DNA from: Aaosphaeria pasadenensis | Lineage: Eukaryota > Ascomycota > Dothideomycetes > Pleosporales | Reading direction: 5' to 3' | DNA length: 64,000 nucleotides | Assembly (NCBI GenBank): GCA_022813625.1 | Contig: JAKLMB010000024.1 | Coordinates: 124,001 to 188,000, forward strand | In this document: positions 48,029 through 60,262 of the stretch, piece by piece | Position numbering within the stretch: position 1 is the stretch's first letter | How the letters are laid out: every line of letters starts with the position of its first letter | Notes under the pieces: generated by a model | The model's database searches: none | What the model was told of the DNA's origin: nothing | Seen by the model: only the letters and a program-made list of their open reading frames with translations | Position numbers and translations under genes: made by a program

Positions 48029-49662
48029 AAGTTTCAGGAACGGGCGTTGGTAGACCGGTGAGTCGAAAACGGGATGGATAACTTCCACCCTCGGACTTTG
48101 GGTCTTCGTTAAGGAATCATGGGTGTGGCACCACCATCAATACTTGAATTTTTCGATGTCTTGAGAATGTCCGCCATTTGACAATTTTGGAGGGGAAAAA
48201 CCCGATCTCCCCCATCGAGCGAGGACAGGCTACCTGGGATCTTGTATTCTTGCGCTGTCTTTATTTTCAGCGCGACCTGAGGGCGCAATGCCCGTGTCTC
48301 GAATCTCATCTCGCTCGAAGGGGGTCCAACAGGCGACGCCACTGCTCGGCTAGGCTAGGTTGAGCACGATACAGATTGATGTGCATTTTCGGAAAAGGCA
48401 CAGGGAGGGGAGGACGCCTTGCCTTGCCTCGACACATTGTCAAGAATAGAAACCCAGGCATAGTGGCGCCTGGAGCAAGCTACGACCAGTCAGAGGCAGG
48501 CAGTACATACACAGTAGATACCAGCTTGCACTACCTTTCCACGGAGGATTTTAGTCGCTCCATATTTTAAGATGATCATCACACAGACCGTCAGTGTAGC
48601 CCTGCTCTGCGTGTTCTATTCAACAACATCAATTGTGCATCCATGGTTCATCACGAAAAGCTCCCCAACGCTGGGTTCTGCTGTGTCAATCTCGTGAGGT
48701 GGTGCGCACTGTTCTCGATTTGTATCCAACAACCTACTTGTATGTACCCAAATATTGCCATGAAGCTTCGCGATCGGAATGGGAAAACCGAAGAACAGCC
48801 AAGGAGGCGAAAATCCGCATTGGAAGCCAATAAATACGAGCAGCCACAGCATGAAAGCCTATGGAACCCGAACAACACAGGCAGATAATGGCCCCCAAAA
48901 GGGAATATTAGCATAACTGCAGGGGAGAGGCTAGTCGGCAACAGGCAGTGATAGCCTTGGCTCGCTCTGCCCTGTCCAACCCTAAACCCCAGGTCGCCTG
49001 GCTAAGCATCGAGTATCGAAATGGGGCCAGCGGTGGGAGAAGAATTTGAGGCTGAAGTGTTTGAGTCTTGCGTGGTGGCGGCGTAGCGATGGTCTTATTG
49101 GTGCAGGAAGCTCAGCTGAGGGTTAAGCGTTTGGCGTTTGGCAATCTCCCCACCGAAAAGAGGTGGAAGTACATGAAAAGTTGACAGGAAGAGGAGGATC
49201 TTTGGTGGACCAATTCACTATTAACGTTAGTTGTAACTTGTCACTGGCATATTGACCATAGGTAGACCAGACTTTCGCACGTAGAGGGTAGGGAAGGGCA
49301 GGCATGGGTAGGCTGTGCACCCATACCAAACCAGGTACACACTACTTTACACATTTCTGCGGTCTTGCACTTGCACTGGCACCCCAACCTAACCAACCCC
49401 TTGGCCATGGCTGTGTGCTTCTCGCCCGCTGACTGACTTTCTGTGATTCATTAAAATCCAATGCCCGCTGCTCATTCTTGACCTTTTTCTCTTCTGATTC
49501 CCAGTTTGCGCTTCAAACACTGTTCCTCGAGTCCAAATACTTCCTCCACTTCTTCGGTCCCTTTGTTTACATAAGTCCAAGGACTTTACTATCTAATTAC
49601 ACTTTCAACAACAACCACGATACCCACTTCTTTTCTAACAAAGTAATTCACAAACCGTCACA
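48029..49662. other. Intergenic, AAR2 3' to LITAF-gene leader
   Basis: 1.63 kb with no credible gene. The last 150 bases are C/T- and AAC-rich and look like the leader of the LITAF-domain gene. Confidence 0.5.
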
Positions 49663-50571
49663 ATGGAGAAGCAAGGTGGTATGTATATTCTCAATTGTCA
49701 TTGCCATTTTCACCCCAAGCCCGGTTTCCCACGAGCAATCTACGCGTTTTGTCTGCGCGCCTCATGCTTCAGATACCGAAAACCCAGCTTCAGCTCTGCG
49801 TTTGCAGACAAACGGGCTGAAGAACGTGGCTTAAATCAATTTCCCCCAAACTCTCAGCTCATACAATGCCCTCCCAACACCTCAATTATATCAACCCCCC
49901 AACTAACTCAATCCCCTCCCAGTCCCCCTAAACCAATACCCTCAATCCCCCGATCTCGCCCACCAACAACCCCCCGTCTACGGCCAGCAAGATCCCTCGC
50001 AGCAGCAATACACCCAGCAAGCCCCCGTCTACGGCCAACCCCAGCCAGGCGTCCAGAGCCCCCAGCCCACCGGCCAGCAGCAGCAGCCCTACGGCGCAGG
50101 ATCCCCTCCCCCAGGCCAACCGCAACCCTACGGCCAGCCCGGCGCCGCCCCTCCAGCCGACCAAGCGCAATACCAGCAGCAGCCAGGCCAACCCGGCATG
50201 CCTCCCCAGCAGCAGACCGGCCAGGTCTACCAGAACGCAACCCCCATCGCCAACCTCGGACGCGGACCCGCGCCCGCTGACTGCCCTGCCTGCGGCCAGC
50301 GTTCCATGACCACCGTCGCGTACGAGAGCGGAAACACCACACAGTAAGCCCCCTTACCTTCCCTTCCCCACTTGTGGCTAGTTACAACGGAATGCTGACG
50401 AGATGACCCTACAGCGCATGGGCAGGCGTCCTCTGCTGCTGTCTCTGCCTCGGCTGCATCCCCTACCTCATGAACTCCCTCAAGGACTGCTCGCACAAGT
50501 GCGGCCGCTGCGGCGTCTTGCTCGCTACCTGGCACCGTAGCGGCACCACCGAGGTGCACATCCACTCTTAA
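49663..50571 (+). CDS. LITAF-domain (zinc ribbon, membrane-associated) protein
   Basis: LITAF domains bind one zinc ion and dip a hydrophobic helix into endosomal, lysosomal or plasma membranes. Exons: 49663-49678, 49923-50343, 50415-50571; 197 residues. Exon 1 is tiny (MEKQG plus one base). The donor at 49679 (GTATGT) was preferred to the GTGGTA three bases earlier; both keep the frame and differ by one Gly. The 244-nt first intron has a CTAAC near 49903. Residues 6-120 are Pro/Gln-rich with repeated PVYGQ and PYGQ. The C-terminal domain has DCPACG, the hydrophobic AWAGVLCCCLCLGCIPYLM, and HKCGRCG, completing the two CxxC zinc pairs that only splicing brings together. Human LITAF has the same order, with proline motifs binding WW-domain ubiquitin ligases; that role here is inference. 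Confidence 0.9.
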
Positions 50572-51675
50572 ACAAAACGTCGAGAGACGGCGGAGAGAAT
50601 CGAACATCGAATAGTGCGCGCATGCATACATCGTGAGGGGCGTCGTGCGAACGAAATGGCGGGGATGGGTGCGGAGGGAGGGAGGATGTAATACCAGAAG
50701 CCGCGGGCCAGTCATAGAGAGGAGTTTTTGCCTTTTCGCATTCGAGGGGTCGGAGTTCGAAACACCGGGGGAAGGGAGGCCGTATGAGGGAGGGCGATGA
50801 GAAAGAGATATCAGATACCACTACTTCCATTCAATGCTTTTCTTTTTTCGTCTTCAATTCGTTCATGGTCCAGGCTTTTCAAGCGTGCTCGTGTGTGCCT
50901 GTAGTGCTTGTTTTGTGTGCAATGCGTGCCATATCTCTTTCATTGAGGGGGGTGGTGTGGCTCCGATGTGTCGTTGCGCTGTGAGTGGTACTGTGCATCT
51001 CGTGGAACACAAGTCATGCCAGATCATTTGCGTCGAGTATTCGAATCACTCAACGGACGACGGATGGATGTGCCTGCCATATAGCTTCGCAGCATCAGCA
51101 TCGGCATCGTGGGCGTGCGCACGTTTCCATCTTCCTCATCTCAAACTTCGCTCGTGTATCGTTTACCTCAGCGTAAGGGAAAACAAAAGCTTCAGAAAAG
51201 AAGGCGTGATCATATAAACAAATGAATATATGGACAGAGGAGAAGACAGGAGATTGGGAGCGGTGGAGACAGACAGATATATAAAGCACCGACAAGTTAG
51301 CACCGTGATGTTGAGGTTTATCCCAAAACGGAAATATACGTGCATAGTCTTAGCCTTGAGACCCTGGGTCTTGATCTTAGGAGGCAGGGGGATGGGGCTG
51401 TGCTGTGACTCGTGAGATTACACGGCGCGTTTCGCACTGTGAGATTGGTTTGTCCACTTTCTTCTTCATAGGCAGGTGTGTGTGTATGTGTGGATTTGTC
51501 TGTTTGGGGGGGTATTTTGCGAGGTCTGGATCTTTGTGTATGTAGTGCACGGTGGGTGACTAGAATGGGAGGGAATGGAAGGTTTAAGGTAGTGCTCATG
51601 TTCGTGTAATTGATTTTTCTGAATGATTTACATCGTGCTATGTTACATTGAAGGTAGACTACATTTCGTCTCGTC
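50572..51675. other. Convergent spacer
   Basis: 1.1 kb between the LITAF gene and the minus-strand gene that follows. Its right part is G/T-rich on the plus strand. Two 3' UTRs; nothing else seen. Confidence 0.5.
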
Positions 51676-54319
51676 TCACCAGAGGAACTCTGCGTTCACC
51701 ATTCTCGTCTCCTCGGTGTCCCTCCAGGTGGTTGTCTTGGGCAAGGGGAGCACTCTTCTGTTCCACATCCTCGCGAACCGCCGGGCGGCGTCTTCGTCGC
51801 GGAAGTCTATGATCCATCGGTTGTACACGCGATTCATGACCATTTGGCTGACGTTTGCTCTGGTCTCTGCTGCGTCGGTAGGGTTGAGGAAGTCAAAGGA
51901 GGGGTCGTGGTCGGGGGCGGGCGTCGCGTCTACAGCAGCCGTCGCGGCACGAGGGTTCATGGATGAGATGGGAAGGAGCTTAGACTTGACGTCGACGAGG
52001 TCGCGCAGTCTGTGGATGGCGCCCTCGCCGTTGTGGAAGGGCCATGTGAGACCGCGGTCGTAGGCGTGACGCATAAATATGTAGTACAGGTCGCGTGGGC
52101 TCGGTTCCCAGCCTTCGATGTGGAGGAGAACCTTGAAGAGCTTTCGGCCGTTGGAGTCTACGCTCGGCACGATGGGTTTGTAGCCGCCGTTGTCGAGCAC
52201 TGCACGCAATGCCGGATTGTACGGCTGCATGACCATGTTGAGATTGAGCTTCTGGCTCGGTGTTTTCAGGAGATACGACGAGGTGGCAGCAGCAATGTCT
52301 TCGCCATCCTCCAGAAACCCACGCGGAAGCGGAATTGCGGAGAAGACGTTGCTGGGTTGGTGGAGTCCACTCAATTTATGTAATCTCGCCGCGTTGTTCT
52401 GGTAGGATAGCGCCGCCTCGGGTGATTTGAAAAGGAGGTAGTAGAATGGAAGGCGCTCCAGGCTTAAAGGGTCGCGTCCAGGGATGACCTTCTCGAACTC
52501 ACCGTCGCGTACCCAAGCTTCTATGTGCTTTCCTTTAGGCATCAATTGGCGGAAGTCGGCCTCGGTAAGTTCAGTACTGCAGTTGACCAACTGGAGAGCT
52601 GTGATCCTTTCACCCTTTTTGTGAAATGCCTCAAGCATCAGTTCGCGGTACGATTTCTTTGGACCAGCATCGTGGCGACGAACTAGAGGCGAATCCTTTG
52701 GTAAATCTAGCTTGGGATACGGATGTCTCGCTGGGTAGTGTGGCTGTATATATGTCGATGCCTCTGGGAATAGCTCCTCTAAAAGTGACTGCTCGCTCAT
52801 TTCCTGCGCCCAAGACCGTGTGGTAGTATCGCCCTTACTTCCGCTCTCGGATGGCCTGCGTGGGCCTCTCTCAGGCTTGCCGCCTGGCTCGGAACCCCTT
52901 GTGGGTCGGTCCGCATTGCCAACTCGAGCCGTAGTGTGAAGGCCTCGAATCAACCGCTGTCCGTCAGTCGGTGTTTGCTCAAATGCTGCGGCGAGGCGGG
53001 TTTGTATAGTTCGAGACATTGACTCCTCGGCAATAACATCGGTGATCGATGATGTCGTGACTTTTGAACTGACCGACCCATTGATAGACATCCTGTGATC
53101 ACCTTGTGCGTGCGCTCGTAACTCCTCCTGTCTTGCTTGAGATCTGACTACGGTTTGCGTGGAATGGCGAGCATTTGCGTCTAGGTCGGAAGGAGCGCGG
53201 CCTACCACATCGTTCGGTGATCTGGTCAATGCCGCCCTTGAAAGATCACGCCCTAAGACATTTGCCACATTTGCGACCGAACTCGAGAGAGCATCCTTAT
53301 GATCTCCTGTGTGAGCGAGCCGCGCAACCTTATTCATATTGTGAAAACTCAGTTTAGTGAACGAGTTCTGTGATCTCCAACATGAGGTTTCGGGGAGTTG
53401 TGCCTCGAGGCATTGAACATTTGCAACATCTTCTTTAATCTTGTCCAGATTCATAGCGATGCGATTTGTACGTCGTCGGCCCCTTCTCATAATTTGATTG
53501 GGTGTTTGGAAACTACGGGAAGTGGGTCGCGTCGCGTCTGTGATGCTTCGAGTTGGAGTAATCTCTGTATTGTCTGGCACATTCGGCTTTGCAACCGAAG
53601 GTTGCTGGGCATCGACTAAGCTTTTCAACCTCTTGACTTCGGCACGTAGCGACTGTAGTTGCCCTTCCACATCCTCATTCTGCCTTGACAGTAATGGTTC
53701 GACGTTGGCCTTGACCGTATACGAGCTGTCTTCCACCTCCCTGCGCGGATCTATTGCTGCTTCCGAGCGCTTCGTCACAGCATTGATTTCCGTTGGGAGA
53801 GGAACATTAGGAGGCTTATTATAGGTCTGGTCGGTTTTGGTCGGTTTCGTTTCGCATTGCTCCAAGGATCGTTCGCGGGCGTTCGATGTCTCTACCTTCC
53901 CCAAACCGCTCTCAACCTCCAGCTCCCTTGGTTGTGGTTTTGACGACCATATTTTCCCCACAGTAGACGTCCACCAACCTGCGTCCAAGGTGTCTGACCT
54001 CGACGGTCTCTCAATGTGTTCTTTGGGGGATTCCGCTGGCAATGACTTTTCTTTTGAGTCTATTCTAGAGTCAGTTATTGCACTGTTGTTGATTTATATT
54101 GGCTTGCTTGCCTTGCGTCTTAGCAGGTTGGCCCTCCCGCGGTGGAGGGCTTTTTACAGCATCACTGTGACCATGTCGGCTAGGCGCAGCTATGCTGCTA
54201 TCTGGCGCCCAGCGACTTTGGACAGCACTCCACGGGGGATGACATGGCCGCAGAGATGGTATAAGGCGAGGCGGTGGCATCAATTGGGTCTTGCAGGTCA
54301 CATTGTAGGAGTCGAACAT
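51676..54319 (-). CDS. Unrecognised 863-residue protein with a conserved-looking C-terminal half
   Basis: I do not recognise this protein. Proposed exons on the minus strand: 54319-54112 and 54059-51676. The long frame alone has no ATG at its beginning (its first start-like codon is TTG at 54042). Joining it to the upstream frame needs an intron at 54060-54111 with a GC donor (CAAG|GCAAGC) and AATAG acceptor, with CTGAC as branch; this gives a clean fusion KTQ-DSKEKS. Residues up to about 480 are polar and low in order, with a Glu/Lys heptad-like stretch (VEGQLQSLRAEVKRLKSLV) that may be a coiled coil. The C-terminal half has folded character: SYRELMLEAFHKKGERITALQL, FYYLLFKSPEAALSYQNNAARLHKL, LFKVLLHIEGWEPSPRDLYYIF and the end NAEFLW. 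The AALSYQNN and FRDEDAARRFARMWNRR segments recall RRM-like folds, which is only a guess. It shares a 183-base promoter with the AFG2-like gene. Confidence 0.65.
54060..54111 (-). other. Predicted GC-AG intron
   Basis: 52 nt with donor AAG|GCAAGC, branch ATAACTGAC about 18 nt from the acceptor TAG. Length, branch and phase all fit; no GT donor that keeps the frame was found nearby. Confidence 0.5.
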
Positions 54320-54502
54320 GTAGACCAATTGAAATGGGCCGAAAACTTTCAGGAGCTTGAAATTGCTTAGTCACCATTGTCGCCAATCGCTACTGCCCGC
54401 TCACATATTTTTCTCGAAATAGCAACACCAGAAAAAATCTCGAAGCATTGTGGAATTTAATAAAAACCAAGATATTATTTGGCCTTGGAGGCTTTTCAGA
54501 TC
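54320..54502. promoter_or_regulatory. Short bidirectional promoter
   Basis: Only 183 bases separate the ATG of the minus-strand gene from the ATG of the AFG2-like gene, so the two very likely share promoter elements. The AFG2-side half is AT-rich. Confidence 0.55.
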
Positions 54503-56845
54503 ATGTCGTCAACCTTCACCTTACGACCCACTGAGAGAAGTCCACCTGGAAATTCGCTTGAGGGGTCTTTCCGTGTTCAAATAGCACCCAAAGAATTCAA
54601 GAGTTTCGGCTTCTCAAATGGAGAAATAATAAGACTGTCGAGCGTAGCGTCTGGCGCTCGAGGGTTTGCTGCCGCCTGGCTTGGAAGCCAGACAAACGCA
54701 GGGAATAAGCCTATTGCAAAAGTGTCTGATCTATTAAGAGAAAAATATGGTCTTTCTCTGCACGAACCGACTGTAATAGAAAGAGCCACTGAGCCACTGA
54801 AACCTATAGAGGTCATTGAAGTCAGTTATCCTGAAAATGCGACCACCGTTGGCAGCTATGAGTCAACGGAGGAGCTTTTGCATTGGATTCGTTGTAGTCT
54901 AGGTAAAACCGCGAAGATCTCAACTATAAAACGAGCACTGACGGGGATCATTAGTGGATCTGGATATTATTCTTCCAGGATGCACATTCGACGTTCAGCA
55001 GAAGGGGATCAAATCCCGCCAGAAAAACACCAAACTCCGCGTCACTGTAGACAAGATTCAACCTGCCCCAGGCACCGAGAACCCTCTGTACTTTGATCCC
55101 ATCAAATCACAAGTAATCACGGGTAATTCACCTCTCAGCAATCAGAAACCCGTAGCTCCCCTGACTAGGTCATTCCGGATCAGTAAGGAAGGCATCGGCG
55201 GACTATCTGACCACATCAGGACTATTGATACCAGTGTAGCTTTCCTGATGAATGATGCTCTTGCTCTTGCAGACTCACATCTCCTTGGGCCTACAGCGTT
55301 TCTGATTCATGGTCCGGAGGGAACGGGAAAATCCATGTTACTCAACCGGATTGCTCAGTGCGACTGGCAACAAGTCTTCACAATTAATCCATCAACGTAC
55401 AGCTCCAAAAATATTACTAGAGATGTTACCGAGACTTTCGAGCAGGCTCGCCAGGCTCAACCGAGTGTGATCCTCATGGACGACCTAGATAGGCTTCTTG
55501 GAAAAGCAGAAACTCTCGTATCCCAGCTCAGAGCCGAGATGGGCAACCTAGAGGGTAGTAGGGTTGTTGTAGCAGCTACAGCTCGCAGCGTCTATGATGT
55601 CGACGCAAGCCTTCGAACGAGCTCTGCATTCAAGACCGAGCTCGAGATCTTTCCACCAAATGCCAAGCAGAGGGAGGACATCCTGAGACAAACACTTGGA
55701 CTTAGCCGTTCTACCAGCAACGTGGATTTTATCCGTTTAGCTGAGCGAACCCATGGGTTCGTTGGTCGAGACATTCATAAACTATGCGGCCTTGCAAGGA
55801 ACCGACGGGTGCAGGCCATTTATCAGACCCTGGAGGATGGCAATGAATCAGTTATTGCAGAAAAACTGAAGGAAGGGGATTTTGTCAGCCAGGAGGATTT
55901 CGATAATGTTATTGACCAAGTGCAACCAACCGTGCTGAAAGACAGCATTCTTGAAGTGCCGAAAGTTAGATGGACGGACATTGCGGGATTGGATCACGTT
56001 CGTGAACTCCTTGAAGCCATCACGATACGCCCATACAAGGTAAAAAATCTTCGACAACCATTGGGTAAACCCTTACTGACGTACTGCAGTATCCTGATCT
56101 CGACGTCAAATTCGGCGGACCCCAGTCTCGTAAAGGAGTCCTACTGTATGGACCCCCGGGTTGCGCAAAGACATTGATCGCTCAGGCGGTTGCCACTGAA
56201 TCTAATCAAAACTTCCTCGCCGTGAAAGGGTCGGAGCTGATCAAGATGTACGTTGGAGAATCGGAGCGTTCGATTCGAGATGTGTTCCGACGTGCGCGTG
56301 CGGCGAAGCCCTGTATCATTTTCTTTGATGAAATTGATTCCATAGGCAAGTCACGCGAAAAGTCACAAGACAGTGGGTTGAATGTAGTTGCGACTTTGCT
56401 CAATGAGATGGATGGAATCGAAGCGTTGAAGGATGTCTTCATCATTGGCGCAACGAACAGACCTGATATCCTTGATTCGGCTCTGATTCGCACAGGCCGC
56501 TTCGATGCGCACATCCATATCGGACTTCCGAACGAAGAGGCGCGGAGACAGATCATTGAGATCCACACAAGGAAAAGACCTCTAGCGAGTGATGTCGATC
56601 TTACTCTTCTGGCTTCGAGTACAGAAGGAAGCAGCGGTGCTGATCTCAAGGGCCTGTGTGCTGTTGCAGTAGAGATGGCCATCTCAGACTACACCCAATA
56701 TCCAGGAAGTGTACCAGAGATCGGTATGCGCCACTTTGAGCGCGCATTGGCCCAGCATGTGCCACACACTGATGCGAAGGAGGCTGCTAGGTATGAAGGA
56801 TGGAGACCTGGGAAATCGCTATCGTCACCCGCATTCACATTCTGA
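54503..56845 (+). CDS. AFG2/DRG1-like type II AAA ATPase (two ATPase rings)
   Basis: Afg2 releases shuttling factors from pre-60S ribosomes leaving the nucleus. Exons: 54503-54902, 54955-56039, 56090-56845; 746 residues (yeast Afg2 is 780). Introns of 52 and 50 nt, both with GTAAAA donors. Residues 1-130 resemble a Cdc48-type N domain. D1: Walker A GPEGTGKS near 252, Walker B ILMDDLDRLL near 304. D2: Walker A GPPGCAKT near 515, Walker B IIFFDEID near 570, then GATNRPD and an Arg-finger region GRFD. The GPPGC(S/A)KT form and the following ATES-NFLAVKG block are what I remember of Afg2/SPATA5-type D2, not Cdc48 or Pex1. The first ring has Asp where the catalytic Glu of Walker B should be. Relation to SPATA5L1-type paralogues is not excluded. 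Confidence 0.82.
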
Positions 56846-58088
56846 TCAAGCTTGGTTAAGCGCATATGTTGACGGAGCTCGGAAACCGGAGTACGCTCTC
56901 AATCATCAGGGCATGCGAGGGCTATCAAATGCATTCGGAAGCAAAAAGCTGCTCGAAGGCATAATGTTGTGTATGAGGCAATTGACAAGTACGGATTATC
57001 CGGATGCACCGCACGAACATGTTCGAGCATTCGATGGGATTATGTATATACCAGTTCTTACAACACCTGGAAGGCGAGCATTTGCAGTACAAGCATATTG
57101 AGGGAAGGTCGAGCCTATCTAGGGAATTTCGGGAAAATACCCGTGTCGCGACAGTGACACAGTACGTTTCCTCATCTCCGCATCAGCACATCAGAAGGCC
57201 ACGGGGACGGGATGGCACTGATCGTCCTGGTAGCCGCTGTCAACATCGGCTATGGTTTCTCGTTCCGCATTGTAATATGGGGCCATAGGGGCCTTCGACT
57301 AATCAGCCCCCGCGATCCCATCGTTCGTCTTGAAGTCTTGCCGCTGAAAAGGCTGAAGAGGCTCAATTCAAATTTCATGGAAGCAGCCAGTGTTACCTGT
57401 CGATCCAATTTTGCAAGGAGTGCTGGGCATCAAAAGCGAAATTGCGGGATGACAAGCTTCTGAAACGGCGCTCGAGCTCGGCCCTTCAGCGGCATCGTTG
57501 CGCGTCTTTTGCAGGAAGAGCCGCCACGCTCCAGCTTGTAGCAGTTTAGCTCTTTCGCTGGCTGCAATTGTAATTGCTCTCGAAATCACCGTCCGAGACG
57601 GGGATTCCGTCAAATCTCATGGGTACCCGTTGTCGCAAACCTACCTTTCGTCCAATCAGCGCGCAATAGTGCCTTGTCGCCATTTCTTTTACTGCAGCAC
57701 ATCTCTTTTCTCCCCACCCTACGTATACAGTAATCTCGTGCAATCTGTCCCTGACAGTCTTTGGTCGCCAGTCGAGGCCTGGTCCCGTAAAATGACCATG
57801 GTTACGCTTCCTCTTCGCGCTCCTGTTCGCGGGAACATCTTGTTTCCCAGTAGTTAGACGGCTGCGTTGGCGCATGACGCTTGCCCGTAACTTCTTCACC
57901 CAGATTCCTCCTGTCTTCCACTTCCTCACTTCCCTCTTTTTCTTACTCTTGTCTTGCGCTCGCGCGACCGTCTGGCTCTCAGGAGAGCTGTCCATTCCTT
58001 AAATCCATCTCTTTTTCTATTCCTGCCACTCCTTCACCAGTCCCTTTTGTGTATATCTTGATACTCCACTAGCAGTTGTGAAACCGCC
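56846..58088. other. Intergenic, AFG2-like 3' to the next promoter
   Basis: 1.24 kb. An open frame at 56709-57101 overlaps the AFG2-like 3' end in another frame and is not credible. A 149-codon minus-strand ORF at 57546-57995 lies over the pyrimidine-rich leader of the next gene and is probably chance. I see no gene. Confidence 0.5.
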
Positions 58089-60262
58089 ATGGCCAGGATG
58101 CTTGGACGATCACGGTCGTTGCGGATACTGAGAGGTGGGCAGAAGGAAACCCACCAACAGGACCAGAGCCCTCCAGTGCCACTACCCTCGCATCCTCAGG
58201 TAGACTCCGATAGATTAAAGGCATTCACGCCTGATACAAACGCAGACACTCGTGTCGAAACGGCCGATATGTTGCAACGACCCAAGACATCAGGTGGACC
58301 AGCGGACCGCGGAAGGCAATTCCACAAGAAAACTACTCCTGTCGCCCTTGACTCTAGTCAAAACTTGATTGCATCTTTTCCTTCTCCAACCAAGTCTTCT
58401 ACCACTCTTCTCTACGCTGCTGAGATCAATGAGTCGAGGGAGGGTGTGATTGGAATTGCGCTTGGTAGTCCCACAATGGCTTCGCATTGGAATTCTCCAT
58501 ACTCGACCGATTTTGTAACCAGCAACGCCGGAACGGTCACTCAAATAACTTCCAATTCACCTGGTGCTGGATCAGTCGAGGTAAAGCAGGACTATCCAAA
58601 ACCTAAACTCAGCCGCTGGAAATCCATATTCAAGAAAGTTCAACCGCCGCCTCAAGAACAAAAGCAGAACTTTTACCAACTCGCTCGTTCAGTCACTCCA
58701 GCTCGTGCAGACAGCCATCACGATGATGAATCAACGCATTCTAGCACAACGACACCTCCCGAGGAGATTCGAGATGATGCCGGATCCTCATCGCCGCCAG
58801 CATTCAAACCGGAAATCAGAGAATCGCGAAAGGTTGCTAAAGGCCAAATGCAGCCAACCACCGAAACTCGACCACGCGCGCTTACCCACGGAAATTTGGC
58901 AACAAACCAGACTCCCAAAACTAGGACTGCTCTATCTCGCTCCAGTTCAAGCCCTCAACCCCCAATGAGAGATCCCCCACCAGTGCCACAATTGGTCATC
59001 TCTGGGGGCACTCAGAATCCCCTGGGTCCTTTGTACGCCTCACCTACTTCGCTCACCGATAAGCCACTCCTAGATGTTGCAATTCCCACTATCAAGATGG
59101 AACGCTACAGTGTCATGTTTGGCAATCTCCTCCAATCGAGCCCGGATGGAAGTACGGCTCAGTCTTCATCGCTTCTCATGCGACGACAGGGCAACGGTGA
59201 GAAACTGAAGCCTCTCAATGAGCTGACTGTTAAGGTTCGTTGAATGATCAGAAAAATGAAATGCATTCCCCGCTGACTTTGATATTAAAGAACAACCATG
59301 CTTCCCACAGCTCGGAATTAAAACCACAGCGACGGGCAACTTCTCCATCACAGGCTCCGAAATCACCATCAGTCACTCTTTCGTTGTTCCCTCAACCTAG
59401 CGCCAGTAGCAGAGCACCATCACCACACGCACTCTCATCTAGTCGAACCGGCCGACTGCAAAGATCTAAGACAGCACCCGCCGTTTCTCCAAATCGGCGT
59501 AGCTTTTCCATCTCAAACGCGCCTGAAGTCGATGGAAAGGACGCTACCCAGGATACTTCCGTTTCAAGAAAGCCTCAGGCTTCTGAGAAAGCGGAAAAGT
59601 TTCAGGAGGTGACAGCCCCAGGAATAGATCTCAAGGCGACCTCACAATTCCTCTCGCCAATGTCAATGTTGAGCCCCAGTAATAGCGATGGTAGTTCACA
59701 GCCTCCGATCAGTCCGAATGAGCCGGTATGGGAAATCGTCTCGAAGCCATTGGCCAGGAGGCCCTCTCGCAAGGAAATGCGTGAAGCGCTGTCATCCCAT
59801 CCGGCCAACGCAAGCATGGAGCAGAGCAGTCAACCCTCGTCTGCACCCCTGGTCTCTTCACCTATGTCGTTAGGCTTGAAACCCCAGACTCCACTCACTG
59901 CCGACGGCAGGACGAACATGCCGCGATCTGCAGACCGCCTACACACTATCTTGAGTCCAGCCAAACTTCAAGGTTCCCCCAGAGAGAAAAAGGAACACAT
60001 TGCGACCACAACCGTTGGAGTTGCAAGGTCTGTCTCGGTGTCTCGTGCAAGCCCAAGGAAAGCGGACCTGCTAAAACCTGTGTTGATTACAAAAGGGGCA
60101 GAGGGCTCGGAGCGTTTGGTGGAGAGAAACGCGCTTACACCGACATTGGTGGAACTCACAAATCGAAAAAGCCAGAGGGTGCAATTGGTGGATGTCGAGG
60201 ATATAACACCCCAGACCACGCCTCAATCTGGAAAGTTCAATCATCAAGATCATGCATCTTGA
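58089..60262 (+). CDS. Ser/Pro-rich protein of unknown function
   Basis: Not recognised. The ATG at 58089 lies in a good context (CCGCCATGG). Exon 1 is 58089-59234. The proposed intron 59235-59290 (donor GTTCGT, branch GCTGAC, acceptor AAAG) joins LTVK to NNHASHSSELK and keeps the frame; the donor is weak, so the junction is uncertain. Exon 2 is 59291-60262. The product is 705 residues, with a basic N-terminus (ARMLGRSRSLRILRGG) and long Ser/Thr/Pro-rich stretches with many SP and TP sites. One more ordered segment is LSRWKSIFKKVQPPPQEQKQ (about residues 177-196), and others are PQLVISGGTQNPLGPLY, KMERYSVMFGNLLQ and EPVWEIVSKPLARRPSRKEM. The KMERYSVMFGNLL motif with a conserved-looking hydrophobic core may be a binding site. 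There are no membrane helices. Probable phosphoprotein; no role can be given. Confidence 0.72.

Noticed and set aside
49908..50342. 144-codon minus-strand ORF over the LITAF gene
   Set aside because: Arg/Gly-rich antisense of the Pro/Gln-rich exon.
56709..57101. Possible small gene past the AFG2-like stop
   Set aside because: Its first half overlaps the AFG2-like exon in another frame, and no splice or family signal supports it.
57546..57995. 149-codon minus-strand ORF between the AFG2-like gene and the Ser/Pro-rich gene
   Set aside because: Lies over the pyrimidine-rich leader of the next gene; Arg/Lys-rich translation without features. Kept open as a weak possibility only.
59243..59290. 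Two separate genes at 58089-59243 and 59240-60262
   Set aside because: The second frame has no ATG in good context, both parts share the same Ser/Pro-rich style, and a 56-nt intron joins them in phase.
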